Source: JBOHUC01 sp050733935 (GTDB taxonomy: Bacteria; Eisenbacteria; RBG-16-71-46; DASYSL01). From it: DNA of 64,000 nucleotides. Position numbers and translations under genes: made by a program. The DNA is taken from assembly GCA_050733935.1 (NCBI GenBank), contig JBOHUC010000098.1, positions 1 through 64,000 on the forward strand, in the 5' to 3' direction. Under the pieces are notes generated by a model that saw only the letters and a program-made list of their open reading frames with translations, searched no databases and had not been told where the DNA came from. Of this stretch, positions 48,500-56,138 are shown in pieces; within the stretch, counting starts at the first letter, position 1, and the number at the start of each line of letters is the position of its first letter.

Positions 48500-49365
48500 G
48501 CCTGTTCGGCACTTCGGGATCCGGGCCCCTCGGACCGGATCCACCGGATCCTCCGGAACTCCCGGGACCTCTGGGACCGGAGGGCGCAGAAGGCGAGCGG
48601 GAGAGGAAGCCCTGGTACTCACCCTCGCGCCTCAAGACGTTCCTCGAATGCGCGAAGAAATACGAATTCCAGAACATCCTGAAGCGTCCCACCCGACCGC
48701 AGCCGCATTTCGATCTGGGCACGAACGTCCACGCAGCCCTACGCGAATGGTTGCGCCAGCCGCCGGTGATTCGGACGTGGGATGGATTGCTCGAGCTGTA
48801 TCGCACCGAGTGGCGCAAGAACCAGCCCGCGTTCGCGACTCGCCCGCGCGAAGAGCTCCAGAAGTGGGGCGAACAGGGGAAGGCGATGCTGCGCCGCTTC
48901 GCGGACACGCTGCCCGACCAGCTCGAGCCGCTTGCGACCGAAAAGATGGTGCGAGTGGACTTCGGGGATGTGGTCGTGGGCGGTCGCGTGGATCGCGTGG
49001 ACGAGCTGCCGGACAAGACACTCCGCGTGATCGATTACAAGACCGGCAAGTTTCCTAAGAACCCCGCGCGCACTCGCGAGGAAGACCTGGCTGCGGCGGT
49101 GTACGCGCGCGGCACGAGCGAAGCGTTCGTCGGCTTGCCCGTGAGCGAAGTCGAGTACCTGTACCTCGAACCGATGGAGCGGCTCGTCTTTCCCGTGGAT
49201 GCGGCCTGGCAGGCGCACAAGGAGACGGTCGTGTCCGAGCTCGCGCGCCGGGCCATGGCGGCCGAAGCCGCAAAGAGCTTTCCGGCGCAGCCCTCGAATC
49301 TCTGCCAGTGGTGCGATTTCCTCGATGCGTGCGCGGAGGGGCGCGCGTTCCTCGATCGCGGATGA
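48496..49365 (+). CDS. PD-(D/E)XK nuclease with iron-sulfur cluster motif (RecB/Cas4-like)
   Basis: This 289-residue protein begins with a Gly/Pro-rich low-complexity stretch (about 1-40). It then has YSPSRLKTFLECAKKYEF (first cluster Cys), catalytic RVIDYKTGK (Asp, Lys), and a C-terminal NLCQWCDFLDAC (CxxCx5C) that completes a probable 4Fe-4S cluster as in AddB/Cas4-type nucleases. It lies directly after rsmA with a GTGA overlap. There is no CRISPR array in the window, so a general RecB-like recombination role is more likely than Cas4. Confidence 0.85.
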   Translation: MSLFGTSGSGPLGPDPPDPPELPGPLGPEGAEGERERKPWYSPSRLKTFLECAKKYEFQNILKRPTRPQPHFDLGTNVHAALREWLRQPPVIRTWDGLLELYRTEWRKNQPAFATRPREELQKWGEQGKAMLRRFADTLPDQLEPLATEKMVRVDFGDVVVGGRVDRVDELPDKTLRVIDYKTGKFPKNPARTREEDLAAAVYARGTSEAFVGLPVSEVEYLYLEPMERLVFPVDAAWQAHKETVVSELARRAMAAEAAKSFPAQPSNLCQWCDFLDACAEGRAFLDRG

Positions 49366-49416
49366 TGCGTCGGGTTTCGATCTCCGGATTCGTCCTCTAC
49401 AGCCTCCAGTAATCCG

Positions 49417-49992
49417 ATGGACGTGCCGCTCGATTCCTTCATCCCGCATCCGTACGTGCGCGAGCGCTTCGAGACGACGATCCGAGCGCCTGCGGCGCTC
49501 GTGCTGGGCGTCGCCCGAAGCTTCGACATGCAATCGCCCCCGCTCGTCCGCGCGATCATTCGGCTTCGGGAGAGATTCATGGGCGCGCAGGGGACTCCAC
49601 GCACCCCTCGGGGACTCGTGGACGAGATGCTCGGGCTGGGGTGGGGCCTTCTCGTGGATCGCCCAGGCGAATTGGTCATCATGGGGGCGAGCTGTCAGCC
49701 GTGGTTACCCGACGTGGTGTTCACGGCCGTTCCTTCGGCTCACTTCCGGTCCTACGCGGAACCCGATCGCGTGAAGATCGCGTGGACGCTGGAAGCGAGA
49801 GAGCTCGACCTTGCCGTGACTCGCTTCGGTCAGGAGACGCGGGTGGTGGCGACGGATGGCGGAGCACGGATCAAGTTCCGAAACTACTGGCGCTGGGCGC
49901 GCTTCGGGATCGTGGCCATCCGGCTCGTGCTCCTGCCTGAGATCCGAAAGGCCGCAGAACGTGAGTGGCGGCGAGGGGGTGGCGCTCGATGA
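49417..49992 (+). CDS. hypothetical protein, possible SRPBCC-like fold
   Basis: This 191-residue protein is not assigned. It contains VRERFETTIRAPAALVLGVA, then LVDEMLGLGWGLLVDRPGEL and IKFRNYWRWARFGIVAIRLV. The N-terminal ETTIRAPAALVL resembles the entry strand of START/SRPBCC domains. A TCCAGT 6 bp before the ATG could be a weak -10. Its stop overlaps the start of the next frame (ATGA). Confidence 0.6.
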   Translation: MDVPLDSFIPHPYVRERFETTIRAPAALVLGVARSFDMQSPPLVRAIIRLRERFMGAQGTPRTPRGLVDEMLGLGWGLLVDRPGELVIMGASCQPWLPDVVFTAVPSAHFRSYAEPDRVKIAWTLEARELDLAVTRFGQETRVVATDGGARIKFRNYWRWARFGIVAIRLVLLPEIRKAAEREWRRGGGAR

Positions 49993-50664
49993 AGCGAGTG
50001 TTCCGACAATGGGTCCTTCGGCTGGCCCTGGGGCTGGTCCTGATTGGAGCGTGCCACGGTCAGCTGCACGCCTGTTCGTGTATCAGGACCGACTACGGAT
50101 TCCTTTACCGGGACCATGTCGAGTTGCCTCGCAACGCTGTGGGCGTCCCGTGGTGGGGCTCCCTGGATTGGGCCAACGATCGGTTCTGGTTGCCCGATTC
50201 CGCCGCGTTTCTCATCGAAGTGCGGAAGGGCGACGCATGGAAGCCCGTACCGACACGTCTCAGCTTCGTACAGCACGAGCTGACGAACCGTAGTCCCAAG
50301 TGGCGGCAACCGCCACTCGTGATGGTCGCTCCCGAAGGTCCTCATCGTGATGGAGCTGCCGAAAAGGCAGCAAGCTTGGGCGGATGCCCTGTTGTACACG
50401 GTGTTCGTCGACGACCAGGGCATGTGGCGCCCGGACAAGAGTCTCTGCAGTGAGACTCCACCTGGGATGAGCCACACAGGCTGGGGCAAGGAAGTGCTCT
50501 TCTCGTTTTGCGCGAACATCCCGGGAGACTACGGGCCGCCGGTGCCGCACGCAGAGAGTCTCCTCCCGGAGGGGCGGCACACCGTTCGGATGGTGGCATG
50601 GCTCCCCGGGACTTCCGAACAGATGAAGAGCACGACGAGCGTCGTCCTTTCATGCCAGGAGTAG
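49989..50664 (+). pseudogene. exported hypothetical protein, disrupted by a frameshift
   Basis: The first frame starts at ATG 49989 with a signal peptide (LALGLVLIGACHGQLHAC; the IGAC could be a lipobox). It continues to about KWRQPPLVMV, and then runs into an unrelated tail. From about 50323 the frame one base further on is open and continues naturally (LIVMELPKRQQAWADALLYT to STTSVVLSCQE at 50664). An extra base between about 50322 and 50345 would explain both halves. The family is unknown. A sequencing or assembly error is possible. Confidence 0.65.
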
Positions 50665-50668
50665 CCTG

Positions 50669-51037
50669 ATGAAGGAACTCGTCACACTCCGGCGGTTCGA
50701 CACGCCGGACGAAGTTCGCGAAATGCCGTTCGGGCGCTTCGAGATCGTGCGCGCGGGTGGGCTCACGATCGGCCGCGCCACGTATCAGCCCGGATGGAAG
50801 TGGTCGGAGCACGTGGGACCGCAGGTCGGAGCCCGCCGATGCGACGTCGAGCACGTCGGGCTCGTCGTGAGCGGGACCGCCGCCGTGGCGTTCGAAGACG
50901 GGACCGTGGTCGAGCTTCGGGCGGGAGAAGTGTTCCACGTGCCTGCCACGCCGCATGACAGCTGGGTGGTCGGGAACGAGCCCTACGTGTCCCTCCACCT
51001 CATGGGGGCCGCCGCTTACGCGAAGGACCCGGGTTGA
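50669..51037 (+). CDS. cupin-domain protein
   Basis: This 122-residue single-domain cupin shows ATYQPGWKWSEHVGP (first cupin motif, GxxxxxH), EHVGLVVSGTAAVAFEDGTV, and GEVFHVPATPHDSWV (second motif, P-x-x-x-H). A metal-binding function is expected but the substrate is unknown. AGGAG precedes the ATG (TGATG arrangement after the previous segment). Confidence 0.88.
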   Translation: MKELVTLRRFDTPDEVREMPFGRFEIVRAGGLTIGRATYQPGWKWSEHVGPQVGARRCDVEHVGLVVSGTAAVAFEDGTVVELRAGEVFHVPATPHDSWVVGNEPYVSLHLMGAAAYAKDPG

Positions 51038-51069
51038 TGCCGCAGCCGCATTCCTGAGATGCGCGCGCG

Positions 51070-51098
51070 TTGACGCACGGCGCCCGGCCCGATAGGTT
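51070..51098 (+). promoter_or_regulatory. leaderless-type promoter before the divergent deacetylase gene
   Basis: TTGACG (51070-51075), 17 bp, TAGGTT (51093-51098), then exactly 6 bp to the ATG at 51105. Confidence 0.75.
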
Positions 51099-51104
51099 GC
51101 CGAC

Positions 51105-52418
51105 ATGGCGCGCACCCTGAGACGAAGCCGCGGACGGAACTCGACCGCGCTCGTCCTTTTCCTCGCCGTCGTCGCGATCCTCACGTTCGCCGGTGGAGTC
51201 GCCGTGCTGCACGGGCGCTCCGAGGAGGGTCTGATCCTGCGCGCGCGCGTGGGACTTCCCGTCGATCGCGTCGCGCTGACCCGCACGATCGGAAAGATCG
51301 CCCACCGCACGTTCAGCGAATTCGGTGTTCCGCTCGGGGCCCAGGTGGCGAAGGATCGCCGGGGCAAACAGGTGGACGCGCTCGACCCGCCGCGCTCTCT
51401 CTATGCAGGGACGACCGCGAATGCCTCGGGTCGCGGGGAGAAGCGCGAGGCCGGCTGGGTCGTGGACGGTAAGGGGTCGCGCGGTCCTGCACGACCGCCG
51501 ATCGTCTGGACCGCCTACCTCCCCGGCCGGGCCTCGACTCTTCAGCTCAACGCCCGAATGAGCGAGAACCTGCGAGCGAAAGGGGCGGCAGTGCTCGACG
51601 CGTGGGAGGACACGCTCGCGACCGCAGGCTCCCAGGTGCACCTCGTGCTCGGCGCAGGAAACATCGCGACCCACGAGATCCGGCTCGAGCGGCGCACCGA
51701 TGCGGTGGGGGCACGTGGCTACGAATCCGCGCGGCTAATGCTGGTCGTGGATGCGTTCGCGTCTCCCGGGGCGGACACCCTCGGCGCGTCGTTCCTGAAC
51801 CTCGACGTGCCGCTCACGGTCGCCGTCCTCCCGCAGTCGAAGTCGACCAAGGCCTGGGGCGAGCGCTTGAAGCGCGCCGGACACGAAGTGCTGCTCCAGA
51901 TCCCGATGGAGCCGCTCAATTATCCGCAGCGCGATCCGGGGCCCGGTGCGGTACTCGTCGACATGCCTTCGGGACAGATTCAGCGCCTCGTCAAACGGCA
52001 CCTGTCCGAGGTGTCGCCCGCTACGGGGGCCACGAGCTACATGGGGGCGATGGCGCTCTCCGACGTGGCCGCGATGACGGCCGTCATGAACGAGCTCAAG
52101 CGGGCAGAAGTCTATTACCTGGATGCGCGCACGATTCCCGGCTCGATCGCGGCCGAGCGCGCGGCGCAGGAAGGCGTGACGTGCTTCCGGGTGGACCAGC
52201 GACTCGAAACTCCAGGGAAATACGAAACGCAGGTGAAGATGCTCGGGAAGCAACTCGAGGCGGCCGTGGACCTCGCGCGGCGGCGCGGTTACGCGATCGT
52301 TCTCGTCCACCCCGACAAACCGTCGCTCGCGGTCCTCAGGCGCGACGTGCCGAAGCTCCTTCGCTCCGGCGTGCGCTTCGAGAGGCTTTCGAGCCTACTC
52401 AAGCCGCAGGCCCTTTGA
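51105..52418 (+). CDS. divergent polysaccharide deacetylase (YibQ/DUF610-like)
   Basis: This 437-residue protein has an N-terminal membrane segment (STALVLFLAVVAILTFAGGV) and a large outer region. Its C-terminal half (about 195-435) matches the divergent polysaccharide deacetylase family: LMLVVDAFASPGAD, PLTVAVLPQSKSTKAWGERL, VLLQIPMEPLNYPQRDPGPG, and YYLDARTIPGS. It probably acts on peptidoglycan or exopolysaccharide outside the membrane. Some metal ligands of classical NodB enzymes are not obvious, as usual for this group. A consensus promoter ends 6 bp before the ATG. Confidence 0.85.
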   Translation: MARTLRRSRGRNSTALVLFLAVVAILTFAGGVAVLHGRSEEGLILRARVGLPVDRVALTRTIGKIAHRTFSEFGVPLGAQVAKDRRGKQVDALDPPRSLYAGTTANASGRGEKREAGWVVDGKGSRGPARPPIVWTAYLPGRASTLQLNARMSENLRAKGAAVLDAWEDTLATAGSQVHLVLGAGNIATHEIRLERRTDAVGARGYESARLMLVVDAFASPGADTLGASFLNLDVPLTVAVLPQSKSTKAWGERLKRAGHEVLLQIPMEPLNYPQRDPGPGAVLVDMPSGQIQRLVKRHLSEVSPATGATSYMGAMALSDVAAMTAVMNELKRAEVYYLDARTIPGSIAAERAAQEGVTCFRVDQRLETPGKYETQVKMLGKQLEAAVDLARRRGYAIVLVHPDKPSLAVLRRDVPKLLRSGVRFERLSSLLKPQAL

Positions 52419-52435
52419 GCGGGGGACGCGCGACC

Positions 52436-52798
52436 GTGTACGAACAACTCGCTGGACCGCTCCTCTCGACCCGCGCCTTCCTGCGTCGGGTCGGCCGGCA
52501 CTGGAGTGTTGCGATCGGCGTCCTCGCCGTCTCCGAGCTCGCCGGCGTTCTCGGCTTTCACTTCCTGGGCGGAGAGTCGTGGATCGACGGGTTCCTCGAC
52601 TCGTCCATGCTCCTCGGCGGCATGGGTCTCGTCGGAGACATCCGATCGCCGAGTGGCAAACTCTTCGCGTCCTTCTTTGCGCTCTATGCGGGAATCGTGT
52701 TCCTCGGCGCCGGAGCCCTCTTCATCGCACCGTTCATCCATCGCGTGCTCCACATCCTCCATCTGGACGAGGAGCGTCGCGGGCGTTCGAGCCGCTAG
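52436..52798 (+). CDS. small membrane protein with two membrane segments
   Basis: This 120-residue protein has two hydrophobic segments (VAIGVLAVSELAGVLGFHFL; LFASFFALYAGIVFLGAGAL, near a final cytoplasmic tail). It starts at GTG 52436 with GGGGGA upstream. It begins 17 bp after the deacetylase gene, so is probably in the same transcript. The stop codons of this and the convergent minus-strand gene overlap. Confidence 0.7.
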   Translation: MYEQLAGPLLSTRAFLRRVGRHWSVAIGVLAVSELAGVLGFHFLGGESWIDGFLDSSMLLGGMGLVGDIRSPSGKLFASFFALYAGIVFLGAGALFIAPFIHRVLHILHLDEERRGRSSR

Positions 52799-53286
52799 GT
52801 TCGGGATGCGATCCAGCCCGCGAGAACGAGAATCGTGCCCATGAGGAGCGTCCCTCCGACCAGGATCCAGCCCGCACGCGGGTGATCCGGCGAGCACACG
52901 CCGCGCCCCGCCGCGGGACCAAGCCCGAACACAAGAAGCGACCACGGCATCATCCAGGCGGTCGACATTCCGGATTCGGACCATGCGCCCGGAGCGGAGA
53001 GACCGGCCCACGCGAGCAGGAGTCCTGCGAGGAGCGCGCCCGAGGTGTACACGCTCCAGCGCGGATAACGCGTCCGCGGGGCGAGCCACCACGCCATCGC
53101 GAGCGTGCCGAGCCCGAAAGCTGCGGCCGCCAGGAGCGCACCTTCGCGTGTCGTCTTTCCAGTTGCATGACCAGCGATCGCCGCGGCCATCGTGGCTGCG
53201 AGCAGGATGAGGGCGCCGAGCGCGGCGCCGCGCGCAGTTCGCGGCGAACGTGGATGCCGTTCGATTCCCGGGTTTCCGGCGTTCAT
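52795..53286 (-). CDS. membrane protein, third gene of a membrane/XRE operon
   Basis: This 163-residue protein has about four membrane segments (GALILLAATMAAAIAGHATG, AFGLGTLAMAWWLAPR, SGALLAGLLLAWAGLSAPGA, ILVGGTLLMGTILVLAGWIA). It lies 18 bp downstream of the small XRE regulator on the minus strand. No motif reveals its role; it may be an accessory membrane component regulated by the XRE protein. Confidence 0.72.
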   Translation of the reverse strand: MNAGNPGIERHPRSPRTARGAALGALILLAATMAAAIAGHATGKTTREGALLAAAAFGLGTLAMAWWLAPRTRYPRWSVYTSGALLAGLLLAWAGLSAPGAWSESGMSTAWMMPWSLLVFGLGPAAGRGVCSPDHPRAGWILVGGTLLMGTILVLAGWIASRT

Positions 53287-53304
53287 GGAATCCTCCTTTC
53301 GACC

Positions 53305-53505
53305 TCAGCGCTCTGCATCTTCTTCGAACACTTCCTCGATTCGCTTCCCGAACAGCCGCGCGATCCGAAACGCGAGCGGCAAGCTCGGGTCGTACTTTTC
53401 GGTCTCGATCGCGTTCACGGTCTGGCGTGACACGCGGAGCCGGCTGGCCAAGTCTCCTTGAGACCACTCGCGCGCGGCCCGCAGCGAGCGAAGGTGGTTC
53501 CTCAT
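53305..53505 (-). CDS. small XRE-family HTH regulator (YgzD/DUF-type)
   Basis: This 66-residue protein consists of a HTH_3 domain only: SLRAAREWSQGDLASRLRVS followed by RQTVNAIETEKYDPSLPLAF. It lacks any C-terminal sensor. It is placed between two membrane-protein genes on the same strand (10 and 18 bp gaps), an arrangement known for small membrane-protein/HTH regulator pairs. It may regulate the promoter upstream at 53911. Confidence 0.85.
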   Translation of the reverse strand: MRNHLRSLRAAREWSQGDLASRLRVSRQTVNAIETEKYDPSLPLAFRIARLFGKRIEEVFEEDAER

Positions 53506-53515
53506 CGCCGCCGCG

Positions 53516-53911
53516 TCACCGGTAACGTCGGTGGCTGATCAGGAGCCCGATCGCCCACAGCCCGCACATCACCGGCCACACGATCGTGCCCCACTCGATG
53601 TCCGGAAGCCCCGCGCCGACCAGGAACCCGTAGCCGGTCGCGAGAATCCCCGTGCCGCCGAAGCTGAACGCGAGCGCCTCGAGATGCATGCGCTGCTGGA
53701 GCTCGTCGAGGCGCCGGATGGAGCTGAACATTCCGAGGATCAAGGCGGCCGAAGCGGCGCCTTGAACGAGGGCGACCGCAATCCGTCCCGGTGATTCCTT
53801 GGGCATCGTCTTTCCGAGAAAGGCGCCGCCGAGGATGATCGCGGCGATGACGAGCGCGAACGCCAGGAACCGCGGGTCTTCGCAGGACCAGATACTGCGC
53901 TTTTCGTTCAT
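53516..53911 (-). CDS. membrane protein, first gene of a membrane/XRE operon
   Basis: This 131-residue protein has four hydrophobic segments (FLAFALVIAAIILGGAFLG, IAVALVQGAASAALILGMFS, LEALAFSFGGTGILATGYGF, TIVWPVMCGLWAIGLLISHR). Its ATG lies 7 bp after a TACAGT -10. The role is unknown; it is followed by the small XRE protein, then another membrane protein. Confidence 0.75.
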   Translation of the reverse strand: MNEKRSIWSCEDPRFLAFALVIAAIILGGAFLGKTMPKESPGRIAVALVQGAASAALILGMFSSIRRLDELQQRMHLEALAFSFGGTGILATGYGFLVGAGLPDIEWGTIVWPVMCGLWAIGLLISHRRYR

Positions 53912-53918
53912 GCCCGGG

Positions 53919-53947
53919 ACTGTAAAGGATCCTTGTCAGGCTGTCAA
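53919..53947 (-). promoter_or_regulatory. leaderless-type promoter of the membrane/XRE operon
   Basis: On the minus strand TTGACA (53942-53947), 17 bp, TACAGT (53919-53924), then 7 bp to the ATG at 53911. The spacer contains the palindrome AAGGATCCTT (53925-53934), a candidate site for the XRE regulator. Confidence 0.75.
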
Positions 53948-53977
53948 GCGTGCTTTACATGGTCGGCGGGCTCGGCG

Positions 53978-54117
53978 CAACTTGCCCCGGGGCAACCTGC
54001 TGCGCAGCAACCTGGGGGTCCGCCAACTTGCCGCAGGGCAACCTGCTGCGCAAGCAACCTGGGGGTCCCCCAACTTGCCCCGGGGCAACCTGCCGTGCGG
54101 CAACCTGCCCGTGGAGC
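53978..54117. repeat. 46-47-bp GC-rich tandem repeat, three copies
   Basis: Three copies starting with CAACTTGCC at 53978, 54024 and 54071. Each contains ...GGCAACCTG... and in copies 1 and 3 a perfect palindrome TTGCCCCGGGGCAA (53982-53995 and 54075-54088). Copy 2 has a degenerate form. It lies between the divergent membrane/XRE operon and lepB. The core TGCCCCGGGGCA recurs at 1138-1151. Confidence 0.8.
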
Positions 54118-54125
54118 AACCCTGC

Positions 54126-54131
54126 TATCCT
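54126..54131 (+). promoter_or_regulatory. TATCCT -10 before lepB, leaderless spacing
   Basis: TATCCT lies 7 bp before the GTG at 54139. The expected -35 position falls within the tandem repeat and has no TTGACA-like match. Confidence 0.4.
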
Positions 54132-54138
54132 GCTTTCC

Positions 54139-54747
54139 GTGAACCCCACCGCGAGCCGCGCCCGGAAGCGAATACTCGAACTCCTCGTGATCGGAGCCGC
54201 CGTGCTCCTTCAGTTCGCGGCGCGCTCGTCGCTCGCGGATCACTACATCGTTCCCACGGGCTCGATGGAGCAGACGATCCACCCTGGCGACCGCATCCTG
54301 GTCGACAAGAGGGCCTACGGCCTGCGGGTGCCCTTCACGCGACTCGAGCTCGTTCCGGGCGCCCGTCCTGCGCGGGGCGAGATCGCGGTGTTCGATTCCC
54401 CGGAGAATGGTATCCGGCTCATCAAGCGCGTGGTCGCGATCTCCGGCGACGTGGTCGAAGTGCGAAAGGGCCGGGTGATCGTGAACGGCAAGCCGCTCGC
54501 GCTCCCTCCCGACGGACAGCACGAGCGCTTCGGCGCGCGCACCTCGGACCTCGAGCTCTGCTTCGGCGGTGGACCCGACATCGGACCGGTGCGGGTGCCC
54601 GACGGCTCGGTGCTCCTCCTCGGAGATGCGCGTGGGAACAGCCGCGATGGCCGCACGTTCGGCTTCGTCCGGGAGGACCGGCTCTACGCGCGTGCGATCT
54701 CGGTCTTCTTCCGAACTGACCGGGGATTCGTCTGGCAGACGCTGTGA
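54139..54747 (+). CDS. lepB: signal peptidase I
   Basis: This 202-residue protease cleaves signal peptides outside the membrane. It has an N-terminal membrane anchor (LELLVIGAAVLLQFAARSSL), the box B motif VPTGSMEQT with catalytic Ser42, GDRILVDK, and the general-base Lys96 in IRLIKRVVAISGD, plus LLGDARGNSRDGRTFG (box E). There is only one membrane segment. The GTG at 54139 is chosen because upstream frame residues fall in the tandem repeat and are low-complexity. It overlaps the racemase-like gene (GTGA). Confidence 0.9.
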   Translation: MNPTASRARKRILELLVIGAAVLLQFAARSSLADHYIVPTGSMEQTIHPGDRILVDKRAYGLRVPFTRLELVPGARPARGEIAVFDSPENGIRLIKRVVAISGDVVEVRKGRVIVNGKPLALPPDGQHERFGARTSDLELCFGGGPDIGPVRVPDGSVLLLGDARGNSRDGRTFGFVREDRLYARAISVFFRTDRGFVWQTL

Positions 54748-55475
54748 CCGCCGACCGCGCCGACCGCGCCGACCGCGCGCGTCGCGTGGCCGGCATCATC
54801 GGCGGCATCGGCCCCGAATCGACGCTCGACTACTACCGCCAGATCATCGACCGCTACCGCGCTCGCGCGGGGAACGGCCGATACCCCCACGTCCTCATCA
54901 ACAGCATCGACGCCGAGACCGTCGTCCCGCTCGTCCTGGCCGGGGAGCTGCCGCGGCTTGCCGAAATCCTGTCGGCCGAGGTCGAGCGGCTCGCGTCCGC
55001 CGGGGCGACGTTCGCCCTCCTCGCCGCGAACACGCCGCATATCGTGTTCGATGACCTGAAGGCGCGCTCGCGGATCCCGCTCTTGAGCATCGTCGAGGCA
55101 ACCGCGGACGCCGCGCGGGCGCGCGGACTCACGAGGCCCGCGCTCCTCGGCACGCGCCCGACGATGCAGGGGCGCTTCTTCCCGGAAGTGTTCCGGAAGG
55201 CGAGCCTCGATCTCGTGGTTCCGCGCCCCGACGAGCAGGAGGTGGTGCACGAGATCTACATGGTGGAGCTGTTCCGCGGCGTGTTCCGGCCAGAGTCGCG
55301 CGAGCGGATTTGTAACGTGATGGATCGGCTCGCAGCCGAAGAGAGAGCCGACAGCGTCATTCTGGGCGGCACCGAGCTTCCGCTCCTCATGCGTGAAGTC
55401 GAACACCGGACGCCGCCGTTCCTCGACACGACGAAAATCCACGTCGAGCGGATCGTGGACGAGCTTTTGTCCTGA
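54744..55475 (+). CDS. Asp/Glu racemase-family protein lacking both catalytic cysteines
   Basis: This 243-residue protein has the family frame AGIIGGIGPESTLDYYRQII, then FALLAANTPHIVFDDL and SVILGGTELPLLMREV, closing with PFLDTTKIHVERIVDELL. In aspartate racemases, cysteines occupy CNT and GCTE; here they are Ala (AANTPH) and Gly (GGTELP). Without both cysteines the usual two-base racemisation is not possible. It may be a Cys-less subfamily with a different reaction. GTG start, coupled to lepB by a 4-bp overlap. Confidence 0.85.
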   Translation: MTADRADRADRARRVAGIIGGIGPESTLDYYRQIIDRYRARAGNGRYPHVLINSIDAETVVPLVLAGELPRLAEILSAEVERLASAGATFALLAANTPHIVFDDLKARSRIPLLSIVEATADAARARGLTRPALLGTRPTMQGRFFPEVFRKASLDLVVPRPDEQEVVHEIYMVELFRGVFRPESRERICNVMDRLAAEERADSVILGGTELPLLMREVEHRTPPFLDTTKIHVERIVDELLS

Positions 55476-55504
55476 TCCGAAGCGCTCCTGGCCTGACGAG
55501 CGGG

Positions 55505-55510
55505 TAGAGT
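55505..55510 (+). promoter_or_regulatory. TAGAGT -10 before the VOC gene, leaderless spacing
   Basis: TAGAGT lies 7 bp upstream of the ATG at 55518; no convincing -35 is visible. Confidence 0.35.
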
Positions 55511-55517
55511 GTCCTCC

Positions 55518-55961
55518 ATGGAACCCCGGTTGAGCTTTCTCACGCTCGGCGTACGCGACATGACGCGCGCGACGCGCTTTTATGCGGACGTTCTCAAGCT
55601 TCCGCCCGTTCGGATCGGAGAGGACATCGCGTTCTTCGAGCTCGGGAAGACGTGGCTTGCGCTCTATCCGCGCGAGCTCCTTGCGGCCGATGCGGGCGTC
55701 CCGGCCGACGCGGGCATTTCGGCGGTCGCGGCTGAAGGCCCGGGCTTGGGCTCGGTCTCAGGCTTCCCGGGGTTCACGCTCGCGCACAACGTGCGCTCCG
55801 AGGCCGAAGTGGATGCGCTCCTCGCGGAGGCGGTCGCGGGCGGCGCTCGGCTCGTGAAGGCCGGCAAGAGAGCGGAATGGGGCGGATACAGCGGCTACTT
55901 CGCCGATCCCGATGGATTCCTGTGGGAGATTGCGTGGAATCCGAAGTTCCCGCACGTATAA
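55518..55961 (+). CDS. VOC-superfamily (glyoxalase/bleomycin-resistance-like) protein
   Basis: This 147-residue protein has LSFLTLGVRDMTRATRFYAD, LKLPPVRIGEDIAFFELGKT, and a second module with FTLAHNVRSEAEVDALLAEA and GYFADPDGFLWEIAWNPKF. The E-I-AW-N end is typical of VOC proteins annotated as bleomycin-resistance-like. The start at ATG 55518 is preferred over GTG 55509. Substrate unknown. Confidence 0.85.
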   Translation: MEPRLSFLTLGVRDMTRATRFYADVLKLPPVRIGEDIAFFELGKTWLALYPRELLAADAGVPADAGISAVAAEGPGLGSVSGFPGFTLAHNVRSEAEVDALLAEAVAGGARLVKAGKRAEWGGYSGYFADPDGFLWEIAWNPKFPHV

Positions 55962-56017
55962 AGCACGAGTCACGCTCGTGTCCGCATATGCATCGTCCGG
56001 AGGCACAGCTTCCGTCC

Positions 56018-56046
56018 TTGCCTTGACCGTCCGGGTTCCATAGAAT
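56018..56046 (+). promoter_or_regulatory. predicted promoter of the large secreted gene at 56139
   Basis: TTGCCT (56018-56023), 17 bp, TAGAAT (56041-56046). The transcript would have a leader of about 86 bases that contains C-rich stretches at 56066-56105. Confidence 0.45.
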
Positions 56047-56138
56047 CGTCGTCGCTCGACATCCCCCGGATTCAACCCCCCCCCGAAGACAGTTCGTCCC
56101 CCCCTTGATCTCGCCGGCCGACTGCGGGGGGAAAGCTC

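Noticed and set aside
48496..49365. Cas4 nuclease
   Set aside because: The Fe-S PD-(D/E)XK pattern fits, but no CRISPR array or cas gene is in the window, and the rsmA/tatD context points to a RecB-like housekeeping nuclease.
53978..54117. CRISPR array
   Set aside because: The three units are contiguous near-identical repeats without unique spacers, and no cas genes are nearby.
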